Assembly: GCA_954871525.1 (NCBI GenBank)
Contig: OX940864.1
Coordinates: forward strand, 22,190,001-22,254,000
Direction: 5' to 3'
DNA: 64,000 nucleotides
Source: Parietaria judaica
Taxonomy: Eukaryota; Streptophyta; Magnoliopsida; Rosales; Urticaceae
Part shown: in pieces, positions 33,696 through 45,660 of the stretch
Layout of the letters: each line of letters begins with the position of its first letter
Numbering within the stretch: the stretch's first letter is position 1
Notes under the pieces: generated by a model
Told to the model about the DNA's origin: nothing
Seen by the model: only the letters and a program-made list of their open reading frames with translations
The model's database searches: none
Position numbers and translations under genes: made by a program

Positions 33696-33894
33696 TTATA
33701 TTTTTGTAACCCCTTTATATTTTTTTGCCATCAACATTATTAATAAGAGAGTTTTTTCTCCAAAAAGTTCCTTTTTGTTTTCTCTCTTGCTGTATTACAT
33801 TTCATTCATCATCATCATTGAGTGGTACTCTTAGTGGGATTGTGTGGTGTTGTTGAATCTAGTGATATTATTAAACTGTATCTAATAGAAGCGA

Positions 33895-34605
33895 ACCTGC
33901 AACTCAAGATAGATGTTGAAGGTGCAGTGGATCCCACATAATACAGACGTGATCGGCTTTCTAATTTATCTTACCCACACCCGACCAGAAATCTTTCCTG
34001 CAGTTGGGATAGTGAGTCGTTACATGAAGAAGCCCACGAGTGCACGCAGGATGTGAAGCACATCTTGCGCTATGGAAAGGGAACAACGAGCTACGGGATC
34101 CAGTAAGGAAGAGGCAGTGGAGCTGAAGAACTGGTCCGTTTCACCGACATTGATCTTGCCAATGATGTTGATGACATGAAAAGTACCGGAGCATATTCTA
34201 CCTCAACAGGAACTTGATCACCTGGCAGTCTCAAAAGCAGAAGACCGTGGTTGTATCCTCTTATGAAGTTATTTCATGGCAGCGACCACAGTGTTATGTC
34301 AAGCATCGTGGCTAAGGATCTTACTAAGTGAATTGACTAGAGCCGAGCAAAAGTCAATGACTTACTATGTGGACAACAAGTCTGCAATCGCACTGATGAA
34401 GAACCTGGTGTTTCATGGACATAGCAAGCACATCAACACTCGCTTTCACTTTATTCGCGAGTATTGTGTGAAGAAGCGGGAGATCATCGTGGAGTTGTCT
34501 AGACCAGAGAGCAATGTGCGGACATACCACCAAGGCTCTAAGAAGAGTCAAATTCACGGAGATGAGAGAGGTGCTCAGGATAAAGAACCTCGAACCAAGT
34601 AAAAA
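33895..34605 (+). pseudogene. copia RT-tail/RNase H remnant
   Basis: Frame-broken similarity to the RNase H end of the 8.6-14.2 kb copia. It starts near DVEGAVDPT, then TAA, then YRR. Fragments of the RT tail, GAEELVRFTDIDLAND, SQKQKTVVVSS and YVDNKSAIALMKN (34360-34410) follow. The longest clean piece is 34276-34602. Several indels and stops make it a dead fragment. Confidence 0.8.
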
Positions 34606-34866
34606 TTAAGGGGGAGAATGTGAGTTTAAGCCTGATTTGGTTCGACACTCCCTAATAGAATCATTCCCTAACAGAATGATTCACGAGCAGAAATGCTCTC
34701 TAACAGAAATGATCCCTAGCATAAAGGCTCCCGAACAGAAAGGCTCAAAGACACCCTAAAATGATGAGTTATTCTCCCGAACAGAATTGGCAGAGCTCCC
34801 TAGAAGTTCAGCTAAGTGCTCTCTAGTAGCTCTGTACAGAGTTTTTTCTCTAAAAACTCCTTTCCT

Positions 34867-34905
34867 CTTTACCATCACCATCACCACCACCATCACCATC
34901 ACCAT
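34867..34905 (+). repeat. CATCAC microsatellite
   Basis: ATCACC/CACCAT trinucleotide-type repeats within the 3' LTR remnant. A shorter CATCATCATC run occupies the corresponding place in the 5' LTR near 33810. Confidence 0.7.
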
Positions 34906-34960
34906 CGATATTCTTTGTGGAATTGTGTGGTGTTGTTGAATATGGTGATTATTCCATTAA

Positions 34961-35614
34961 ATGTTTTTTGGGAAATATCTTTTTAGGAACTAACATGGGC
35001 TGGTCGTGGTGATTTATGGGTGGGTATGATAAGTACCAAACACGGGAAACTAAAGGGTCCCAGTTTTTAAAAAAAAAAACCGTGGAAAAAAACCGTAAGT
35101 ATATTATGCGGTCTTGTGTTTTTAATTAAAAAAATTGATAGTTACATTTATATATTTATATTTCACAGAAAGAATTAACCACATCGGATTCAAATGAAAA
35201 ATGAGAGCCAGATGAGGAGGACGGTGTGTTGTCTCTAGAACTGGGTAAGAAAGAGCATCTCGGTCGGCTCCGTGGGCAATCCAAGTTTGTCTCACGTACT
35301 CACCACGTAAGTTCTCATTTACAAATTATATAATATTTTCTAATTATGTTATAAATTAATACTTGATATAACTTCTAACAATTATGTTTTAAATTGACTT
35401 TTTATCGTAGATCAATGTATGTTTGGAAAACAAAACTTCAATCAGAACACGTACGTATGATCTGCAAATCCAACGATACACTTTAATGATTGCCCAAAAC
35501 AATCCGACAATGTAAATTGCGAATATTACGTGACAAAATATATGCAAGACATCATTGAAGAAGGTTTTCATGATAACCTATCATGTTAAATTAGTTCTTC
35601 AACCGAAGATACTC
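34961..35614. other. intergenic, nothing recognised
   Basis: AT-rich sequence between a copia remnant and a solo LTR. No coding signal was seen. Confidence 0.4.
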
Positions 35615-35619
35615 ATAAG

Positions 35620-36115
35620 TCTGAGTTTAAGCTTGTTTTTGTTCAACAACCTCTAGCAGAAATCTCCCCACCAGAAATGTCCCTTAGCAGAAATGGGCTC
35701 GAGCAGAAAGGCTCAACACACACTAGCAGGATTGCTCCAACACATCCTAGCAGGATGAGCCCTAACAGAATTGAGCCCGAGCAGAAAGGCTCAACGTACC
35801 CTAGCAGGTCTACTAGGGACAGACGTGAGAAGTCAACTGGAAGCTATTCCAGAAAGGTGCCAAACTTGAGGAACAAGTTTGGGGATTCGATTTAGTTTTA
35901 TGATCCTGTTAGGAAATGTGAGTAATTGTAGAGATTCAATTTGATGTATTTTAGGAAGTTTTTGCTAGGGTTAGTTGTTATTTTGTTCCCTTTAAATACT
36001 AGTGTTAGTGTTTATTTTTGTAACTCCATAATTGTAATTCTTTGTCTTTGATCAATTAGAGAAGTTTTTTCTCTCAAATTCTTCTTCTTTCTTGTTCTCT
36101 CAATTGGAACCAACA
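35620..36115 (+). mobile_element. solo copia LTR
   Basis: 496 bp with the exact 5-bp target duplication ATAAG (35615-35619 and 36116-36120) and no internal region. It starts TCTGAGTTTAAGC (the canonical TG has become TC) and ends GGAACCAACA. It shares the AGCAGAAATG repeats, CCAAACTTGAGGAACAAGTTT and GTTCCCTTTAAATACTAG with the other LTRs of this family in the window. It represents LTR-LTR recombination that removed a whole element. Confidence 0.87.
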
Positions 36116-36120
36116 ATAAG

Positions 36121-37620
36121 TTTAGATTCCTATTAAAGATTTATGTGACAAAAAAATTTAAATTCTAAACTTAGTTTCCATGTATTTTCAAGTATATATT
36201 TCTATTGAATATATTTCTAATTTTTGAAACATATTGAATATATTTAATTGTTTGTTACTTTAAGCTTTGAATTATGTATGCATAAATATTAGTGTTGTTG
36301 TCCTGGGCTTATTTCTAGTTTTTTAGTACATATAGGTAAACTAGTTTATTTGCAGGTGTACAACTCGCGCTTTCAAGCGCGCAGGGTGCTTCTGAGTTGC
36401 TAAAAAATATTGCCCGCCGATTCTTTTTAATGCGCTTCGGCACGAATATATGAAATAAAACCGCGGCATATAATACACAAAGCCGTGGTAACTTTTTTTG
36501 GAAAAACACAAATCTGGCAGGCCGCGGCAAAGTAAAACAGCCATGGTCGTATTTTTTTTTTCTTGAAATAAGCCTCGGCCTGGTTATACTACATACCGCG
36601 GCAGGAAAAAAAATCAAGATTTTAGAAACACGAGGCTGTAAACATAAAGCCGCGGCTTACTTACGAAACGAACCGCGGTTGTTTTTAGTCTAGCCGCGGC
36701 CGTAATATTTTTAAGAAGCCTCGGCCTAATTTACTTCACACCGCAGCGGGTAAGAGTTCAAAACGTAAAATAAAGACTCTGCGGCGTGCTTATAACCAGA
36801 GAACGGCGTTGAGTTATAAATATACCCCAGCTTTGATTGCTTGAAAACATTGTCGCGCTTACCTTTTTCCGTTGTCGGGGGTGTACATCTGACATACCAC
36901 ATTTCGGAGACGTGCTACTACCTATGCCACGATGTCTTTGTATGAGTTATTACGCCAATCGACCACGTTCAGAGACATGCTTTCGAGATAGCGCCGCTGT
37001 GTGTGAATATTAATGTCGCGGCTTGGTTCAATTTCTACCTCGTCTTAGAACTGTGCTCAAATTTGTGCTCACATTGTACCACTGGTCCATGTACCACTCC
37101 TCATAACTATTCTTAAACATTTTAAGCACATTTTTAAACAGTGCTTGAATCACACTTTTGTATTAGTGATATGTTGCGGAAAAAAATGAGAACATAAGTC
37201 GAATATTTGAAACAAATTTGGAACATATGCCGATAATAACTCCTATAAGTATTAATACAACAATTAATAACATACATTTAATAAAATGAATTTGTTTTGT
37301 AATTGTGTTTGATTGGACCTAATCATGTTAATTAGATCTTATCATGTTGTCGTATAATTTGTGCTGTGTTTTCCATTATTTAATCATATTAATCATTCTC
37401 GTTAATCATGTTCAACGGGTTAGCATTTCATTATATCTTCTATATTTGGTCCACATTAGATGTCCATGATCATTTATATACAAACTCTAGGGCACGTCGA
37501 ATACAAAAATAAAATAAATAAAAAAGACGTATCTTTTTCTTGATCAAGCAATATATTTATGAAGATTGCATAAGCAATATAACGGTTGACCAGAATTCCT
37601 GTAAGTTTGGTCACCTGACA
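36121..37620. other. upstream region of the PDR gene, with CCGCGG-rich repeat block
   Basis: Positions 36360-36800 hold about ten GCCGCGGC, CCGCGG or degenerate CCTCGGC motifs spaced about 30-50 bp. This looks like a decayed CACTA-type subterminal array such as that at 21.8-24.3 kb. A partial copy of the 4.7-kb dispersed repeat lies at about 37165-37250. The PDR promoter must lie within the last few hundred bases; no clear TATA could be assigned. Confidence 0.45.
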
Positions 37621-39156
37621 ATGGCAAAAATGATAGGCTCAGGCGACAAAGAGTCGCTGATAATAGAGCTCGCCGAGATCAGTAAGAGTCTGAGATCGTC
37701 GTTCCGGCGACTCGACTCGTTGTCGAGTTTCCGTGGCAATGGCTCAGCCGTGGACGTCGACGATGAAGCTGTGTGGTCGCAAATCGAGAGACTGCCAACT
37801 TTTGAACCGCTCAGTACTTCTCTTTCCGAGGGTGATGATCACTGCAGTGGTGGCGGCCGCGGCGGCAAAGCGAAGAGAGTCGTTGATGTTACGAAGCTTG
37901 GGGCGCAAGAAAGACATCTCTTTATTGAGAGGCTCATCAAACACATCGAGAGGGATAATCTCAGGCTGTTGACTAATATCAGAGCTCGGATTGACAAGTA
38001 AGCTCTACAAAGTCAAACTGTGTGTGTATATATATATATAATCTGTGCATATATATGCATTGCATGCATTTGCATTTATTTGTCGGTGAGAATATATAGG
38101 AGTGAAACCAGGAAAGTTTTTTCAGTTCCGGTCGGGATATAATTCTTCCGGTAATTCATCACTGGCTCCGTAATGAAAAATCCTTTTTCGTTAACCAGTA
38201 CCGATAAAGAAAGGTAATCGGTTTTCTTGATTACAAATCGCAATTTATCGGGTTCGAACAAGTATTAATAAGTTTTAGAACAGTAATCAACATAAATAAA
38301 CAAAACAGAATCGTATGGATTATGAAATGTCACAATACTTAACTTAATGTACATAAAACAAAGAGAAATTGGCGGCATATATACCTAAATTATTCTCATT
38401 AATTGGTGTATATATCACCATATATATTCGCAATTATTCGGATTGGTGTATTTATATACTTAAAGATATATTTTGGCGGAATATATACCTAGTTATTAGT
38501 ACTTCTTTAGCATTCAGTCTCACCCAGCCGTTTACTCCCGCAAGGCTGCCAAACCCAGTTTGACACATCATTAAACGAGGAAATGGCGGAATATATCCCT
38601 AAATTATTCCGATTCGTGTACTTCTACGTTGACCTTACTTTTTTCTTGTGTGTGGCATATATTTTTGAGTCACTACTTTGCTATAAGTATTCAGTCCTCA
38701 CTCACCCGCTCACTGCCATGATGGCTGCCATCTGGCGAGGAAGGCCGGCGCCTCCGGCCCCCATAAATCCGGCCCATACAAACTCAAAGCCAGCCTTGGC
38801 TGCCATATAAATCCAAATTCCCACGTCATCACATGCAGAAAGCCAAATTGAAATGACCCTAAAAATAAAGAAATAAAAATAGACAAACGATACTTTATAA
38901 AAAAAAAAAAAATTAAATGAAAAGAAAAAGAAAAAGAAAAAACATAGATTAATTGAAATTTGAAACAAGCTATTTTTATATATATGTATATATATATATT
39001 ATTTTTTTCCAGGGTTGGTGTGAAGTTGCCCACAGTAGAAGTGAGATACCAAAATGTGGGAGTGGAAGCTGAATGTGAAGCTGTCCATGGAAAGCCTTTG
39101 CCCACTCTCTGGAATTCCTTCAGAGGAATAGTTTCTGTAAGTTATATATGTATGTG

Positions 39157-39201
<45 letters not shown>

Positions 39202-42200
39202 CTTTAATGCCTCAATGTATTCTGATTAAGGATCTAGAGAATCTACATGGGTTTTTCATGTCAGTATTGCATTTGAATATGTGATCAAATTGCATGTTGA
39301 TTTTTGCAGGGCTTTGGATCAGAAAAAGCAAAGATAAAAATACTCAGTGATGTTAGTGGGGTGATCAAGCCTGGAAGGTAGGTTTAATGATCAGTCTTTA
39401 TCAACTTAAGACTGATTGATGAAATTAAGCTTGATCATTTTGTATTGGTTACTGAAAATGATCCATTTTTGACAAGTACATTGATGAAAGCAATTGATCA
39501 ATTCGTCTTGGTTACGCAGATTAACTCTTTTACTCGGCCCGCCCAGATGAGGAAAGACGTCCCTTCTAAAGGCTCTATCGGGGAATCTAGATCACTCCTC
39601 TCTCAAGGTTCATACTTTTCTTAATTTTTGTGAAGAACAAGGCAGCAAGAATGTTAATTAGAGACACAAGAAGACTGAAAAATCATTTGATGAAGCAGTT
39701 GACGGGAGATGTATCTTACAACGGACGCAAAATCGATGAGTTTGTCCTCCAGAAAACGTCCTCCTATGTAAGCCAATTCGACGTTCACATTCCTCAGATG
39801 ACAGTGAGAGAAACGTTGGACTACGCAGCCCGTTTTCAGGGCATTGGAAGCCGAGCAGGTATATATTTTTGTATTCACTTCCGACGAAAGTTGCGTGAAT
39901 AAGATTTTTGAGCAATGATATTCTTTTTAATTTTCCTCAAAAGAGATTATGATGGAAGTGAATAAAAGAGAAAAGGAGGCCGGAATAGTTCCTCACCCCG
40001 ATATCGATACTTACATGAAGGTCTTTTTCGTATATTCTCTTAATCGATCTCGTCTTTATGTTGCACGATTGCTGATGGTGACATGTTCTTGATAGGCCAT
40101 TGCAGTCGAGGGACAAAAAGAAACCCTTCAAACAGACTACATTCTAAAGGTCTTAGTAACTTTCAATAAGCTGATGTTTAAACTACCCTAATTTCTGTAC
40201 TTATTTGCGTTTTTTTAAACGGCTTCTCAGATCCTTGGGCTTGACATATGCGCTGATACTTTGTTCGGCAGCACCATGAGGAGAGGCATTTCGGGGGGCA
40301 AAAAAAGAGATTGACAACGGCGGAGATGATCGTCGGTCCAACAAAAGCTTTGTTCATGGACGAGATCACGAACGGCTTAGATAGTTCGACTGCTTATCAG
40401 ATTATCACGTGTCTTCATCAACTCGTGCACATCACAGATTACACGGTGCTTGTGTCACTGCTTCAACCCACACCCGAATCTTTCGATTTATTTGATGATC
40501 TTGTCTTGATGTCTGAAGGCAAAGTTGTGTATCATGGCCCGCGTGTTAACGTTCTGGAGTTTTTCGAGGAATGTGGATTCGTTTGTCCGGTGAGGAAAAG
40601 CATTGCGGATTTCCTCCAAGAGGCAAGCGTTCCTTCTTCATGTAAGTACGTGTTACTTCGTTTTGTGTTGAGAACTTTCATTCAAGCTCTTGTTTTTTCA
40701 GGTTATCTCTAAGAAAGATCAAGCACAACACTGGAAACCGGCCGAACAAACTTATAGATTTGTATCGGTCATTGAATTCGCTAGAAAATTCAAGGCTTCT
40801 CGTTTCGGGAAGAAGCTCGAAGAGGACCTCTCGGAGCCGTATGAAAAGTCTCAATGCCACGACAATCCTGTTTCCTTTAGTGTCTATAATCTTTCGAATT
40901 GGGAACTACTTTGCGCTTGCACTTCGAGAGAGCTTCTTCTCATGAAGAGGAACTCTTCCATTTTACATATTCCGGACAGTTCAGGTTGTGACTTTAGCGA
41001 AATTTCAATCCTCCGTCCTTCGTTTCTTTTTTTTTACGTTCACACTAAGATAATGTCGGTTCTTTTTGTAGCTCGCCATCATCGCAACCATCACGATGAC
41101 AGTATTTCTTCGAACAAGCGTGGAATTGGATCCATTTCGTGCCGACTATTACATGGGAGCTTTGTTCTATTCACTCGTGATTCAACTTGTTAATGGATTT
41201 CCCGAGGTATTCACGACCCTTGAGAGTCTCGAAATCATGTACCGACATAAGGAACTTCACTTCTACCCGGCTTGGGCTTATGCAGTCCCGGCAACTATTT
41301 TGAAGATTCCGTTTTCCATTTCGCAATCTTTGGTTTGGACTTGTCTCACTTATTACGTGATTGGTTACAGCCCCGAGGCGCAAAGGTAATCTGAATATTG
41401 TACCGCCTTATACTCATTATTTAGTCAGAATTCCCGGCTTTCTATGACATATCTCTACCCTGTTATCAGGTTCCTTAAACAAGTTCTTCTTCTTTTTTTC
41501 GTTCACTTAACATCAACGTCCATGTTCCGTTCTCTGGCGTCAATCTTTCGGACCACGGTCGCTGCTATATTAGCCGGTGACGCTGCAATAATGTTTTTGC
41601 TCTTCTTTTCCGGCTTCTACATCACTCACGGTAAAAAATTATAGTTTCGTCAATCGAAGCTAATCGAGTTTGAAAGAAGAAGAACATTTCGGAACTCAAA
41701 TTTCTGTTTGTTGTTCACAGACTCAATGCCAAGTTGGCTAAAATGGGGTTTTTGGGTTTCGCCTATAACGTACGGAGAGATAGGCCTATCGGTTAACGAG
41801 TTTCTTGCTCCACGATGGCAAACGGTAAGTTCTTTTCTTTTCCGGCTCTATATATTTTGATGTCAAAATCTAACTAAGTCGGCCTTTGACTTCCGTTCAC
41901 AGATTCAATCCTCAAACCGAACACTAAGCGAAGTAGTTCTCGAAAGCCGCGGGCTTAACTTCGCAGAAAATCACTACTGGATGTCAATTTGCGCTTTGTT
42001 CGGATTCACAGTCGTTTTCAACATAGTATATGCTTTAGCCTTGAGTAACTTGAAATGTACGTAACGTTTTAATAGGTTCTTTCTCTTCAACTTAACGAGT
42101 TTTTTGCTAAACTTGTGACATTTATATATTCTGGTGCAATACACATTCAGCTCCCGGATCACTGACGCGCTCCAAAATATCGCACGAAAATCTAGCCCGA

Positions 42201-45200
42201 CTCCGACGAGACAAAAGTTCATGCAGTGATGTATTTGATCAGAAAGAAATGTATAAAACAGAAATAGATTCTGAGAAAGGTTAGAAACGCTTCTCATATT
42301 GTATGAAGAGAACTTTGCGGCATAAGTTCCCTCGCAGGCATATGTTCCCAAGTCCCAACTGAAAGATTTTCCTGTAAATTTATTTTGTAAGAACAAACCA
42401 CCACATAACCCAAAACTTTGAGAATTTGTGCCGGCAATTTCCCTATAAGAAATTCATAAATAGATATGTTTACATTGTTGAATTGTACTGATTAACAGGA
42501 AAGATGGCATTACCTTTCACTCCTGTGACAGTAGTGTTTCAGGATCTGCAATACTACGTGGACACGCCTACGGTAATCACATCCGCCGATTTTTCTTCTC
42601 AAACTTCGACCCAGAATTTTCGAGCTAATTGACATGTCTTTGTTCTAAATCTGTCTAGGAAATGAAGGAAGCAGGATTCAGGGAGAAAAAAATCCAACTT
42701 TTAACGGATATCACGGGCTCACTCCGTCCAGGTGTTTTGACGGCTCTTATGGGTGTTAGTGGGGCGGGGAAAACAACGCTTCTCGACGTTTTGTCAGGAC
42801 GAAAAACAACCGGTTACATTGAAGGAGACATTAAGATCAACGGTTATCCTAAATTACATGAGACATTTTCAAGGATATCAGGATATTGTGAGCAAAGTGA
42901 TATACATTCTCCTCATATCACGGTGGAGGAATCGCTTGTTTTCTCTGCCTCGTTGCGTTTGGATTCTCATATTGACGCAAAAACTAAATTGGTAAATTCG
43001 AGTCAGCACATGAAACTCCCAGCTCCGCAACGTTCTTTTTTTCTTTCTTATTCTCTAACTGGTGTGACATATTTTCACAGAAATTTGTGAAAGAAGTTCT
43101 TGAGACGATCGAGCTCGATGAGATAAAAGACGCCTTAGTAGGCGTTCCCGGTGTTAGCGGGCTTTCGAACGAGCAACGGAAGAGGCTTACAATAGCGGTT
43201 GAGCTAGTCTCGAACCCTTCGATAATCTTCATGGACGAACCAACAACCGGTTTGGATGCAAGATCCGCTGCAATAGTCATGAGAGCAGTGAAAAGCATTG
43301 CTGATACAGGACGGACAATCGTCTGCACTATCCATCAGCCTAGCATCGATATATTCGAGTCCTTTGACGAGGTAAGGCTTGCGAAATCGTTTTCAAGAAC
43401 CAATCAAATGAAATTTAAATTAAATTAAATTAAAGATATGGAATTGTCAAATCTCAACGCAGCTCGTTCTTCTGAAAAATGGCGGACACTTAATGTTCTC
43501 CGGACCGTTAGGAAATAACTCGAGTCGTGTTATAGAATATTTTGAGGTAAGTTAATGTTTATTGATATAATGTTAAATTTTCCTTCGTTTGATTAGCTTT
43601 CTTTACTCAAACATTATACTTATGATGAGTTAAATTTCTCTTCTTGTAGGGAATTCCTGGAGTTCCAAAGATAAAGCAGAATTATAACCCGGCAACATGG
43701 ATATTAGACGTCACGTCTGCTTCCATGGAAGCTGAGATTGGTGCCGATTTCGCCAAACTTTACAGGGATTCATCTTTGTACGAGTAAGTGCGACTCAACA
43801 ATCCTTACATTGTGTTCATGTTGAATAGTGCTTGATGTTTGCTCAGCAGGGGCAACAAAGATCTCGTAAAGCGGTTAAGCGTTCCGTCGCCGGGATCAAG
43901 AGACTTGCACTTCCCAACGCGCTTTTCGCAGTATCCATGGGGGCAGTTCAAAACGTGCCTGTGGAAGCAAAACTTGTCGTATTGGAGAAGCCCCTCTTAC
44001 AACTTGGTTCGCATGAGCTATACCTTTTTCCTATCACTCGTCTTGGGTGCTCTATTTTGGAACCAAGGACAAAGCATGTAATACGAAAACCCCGAATCAT
44101 TTTCTCCTAAATAAAAAAAAACACTGGTTTTTTTCCTTATATTTTACCCGTCTTTTTGCAGAAACAATCAACAGAACTTGTTCAATGTGTTTGGCTCGAT
44201 GTTCAACGTCGTCTTGTTTATAGGCGTTAACAACTGCTCGACGGTGCGTCAGCATGTTGCCACGGAGAGAACCGTTATGTACCGCGAAACGTTTGCGGGA
44301 ATGTACTCCTTCTCAGCCTATTCACTCGCGCAGGTACGAAAATGTTCTCAAGGATTGCATTCAGTTGTGTATTTTGATCATTGGAATCTAATAAATTCTT
44401 ACTTATACAGGTGGCGGTTGAGATACCGTATCTTCTGACGCAAGCATTTCTTGTTTTGATCGTGACGTACCCGATGATCGGATATTATATATCAGGTTAC
44501 AATATTTTCTGGTATTTCTATGGAGTTTTAGCTACCCTTACGTACTTCAACTACCTCGGAATGATGCTCGTTGCTCTCACGCCAAACTCGAGCCTCGCTG
44601 CGGTTTTGGCTTCAGCTCTCTACGCTCTGTTCAACCTCTTTGCCGGTTTTTTGATTCCTAAACCTGTAAGTACATAATATTTGGAACTAAATAGAAAATA
44701 GAAATACTAAATTAGTGTTGAGATAATTTTAGTCTAACAACGTTCGCTTAAGATATATGTGACACGGCCCGAGGCCTTGATCCCAAAACCGGAGCCATGA
44801 GGGAAAAAAAATCAAACACACACACGAAATCGACACGAAGAGCCCTAGAGCTCAATCCAGTTTCAATTAGAGAGAGACTGAAGTGATTAGGGTAAAGATA
44901 ATTTCAATTTTGAACAATGAAAAACAAGACCTTATTTATGACTAGGACAAAAATTGCATAATTAATTAATTAACTAAAAAAATTATCGGAAAGTCGATAC
45001 GTGAATGTCAATGTAAACTTCTTTCTTTTCTTGGCTATTTTTATCACTGGGGCTGAAAATGTTGGCCCTAGTTTCCAGAATCGTCTTGGTCCCGGTCCGG
45101 TTTAGGCCAAAAACGGGTCTTGTGGCTTAAAAACCGGGAAATAAGCCCGGCCAGCCCCATTTCTGATTTGAATAGGAAGAAAAAATTGGGCCTTCCGTTT

Positions 45201-45660
45201 GCAGTTTTAAAAGGAAAGGAATTGGTTTTTCCTAACCGGGACCGGTCTTGGAGACGTGATTTTTCCAAGACACCTGCCGACAAAAAGAAGAAAAGAAAAA
45301 AAAAAAACTCAAGCCCGGATCCGGTTTTATCCATAGTGATTAACTGATTATGTATTCCTTTTTTACTAATAATCGCAATTGTATTTTTTTCAGCAAATTC
45401 CAAAGTGGTGGATTTGGTTATATTATCTGATTCCAACATCTTGGTCTCTAAATGGCCTACTGACCTCACAATATGGAGACATTGAGAAGCAAATTGATAT
45501 CTATGGTCAACCCCAAACTGTGGCTCAATTCTTGAACGACTATTTTGGCTTTAATTACGAAGATCTGCCACTCGTCGCTATCGTTCTCGCTGCCTTTCCC
45601 GTCGCTTACGCCTTCATTTTTGCATACTGCATCGGACGACTAAACTACCAGCGAAGATAG
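37621..45660 (+). pseudogene. PDR-type (full-size ABCG) ABC transporter, lesions in the first half
   Basis: PDR/ABCG proteins are plasma-membrane exporters with layout NBD1-TMD1-NBD2-TMD2. Twenty-three exons can be traced: 37621-37997, 39013-39136, 39310-39377, 39520-39607, 39699-39858, 39944-40020, 40096-40149, 40231-40622, 40702-40984, 41072-41385, 41470-41630, 41721-41824, 41903-42056, 42151-42279, 42499-42572, 42659-42991, 43081-43371, 43463-43546, 43650-43783, 43850-44077, 44162-44333, 44411-44665 and 45394-45660. Together they span 1441 codons, normal for the family. Lesions: TGA at 39548-39550 inside Walker A of NBD1 (LLLGPPR-stop-GKTSLL); a one-base loss in the G run 40293-40298 of the NBD1 signature; a one-base gain in the T run 40961-40964. 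NBD2 is clean: [23 protein letters not shown] and [16 protein letters not shown]2 ends [11 protein letters not shown]. Exon 8 has a GC donor. The last intron (44666-45393) contains repeat-like CCGGGA/CCCGG sequence. Probably a recent pseudogene; read-through seems unlikely. Confidence 0.87.
39150..39205 (+). repeat. TA/TG compound microsatellite in PDR intron 2
   Basis: A TA run followed by about ten TG units, just after the exon 2 donor at 39137. Confidence 0.85.

Larger units (their letters stand above)
32215..34960 (+). mobile_element. decayed copia remnant with nested foldback element
   Basis: Plus-strand relative of the 8.6-14.2 kb copia. The 5' LTR begins TGTGATTTTAAGCCTGACTT (32215) and runs to about 33880, interrupted by a foldback element (32639-33695). 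The interior is deleted down to the RT tail and RNase H (about 33895-34605). A polypurine tract (AAGGGGGAGAA, 34608-34618) and the 3' LTR head TGTGAGTTTAAGCCTGATTT (34619) follow. The 3' LTR is shortened by an internal deletion and fades near 34960. No target duplication could be assigned. Confidence 0.75.

Noticed and set aside
37540..37620. Upstream ATG at 37540 as the PDR start
   Set aside because: The in-frame extension before 37621 does not resemble the PDR N-terminus; the ATG at 37621 starts a family-like sequence.
45068..45469. Gene inside the last PDR intron
   Set aside because: The open frames are low-complexity (poly-Lys/Phe) and sit in repeat-like CCGG-rich sequence without motifs.
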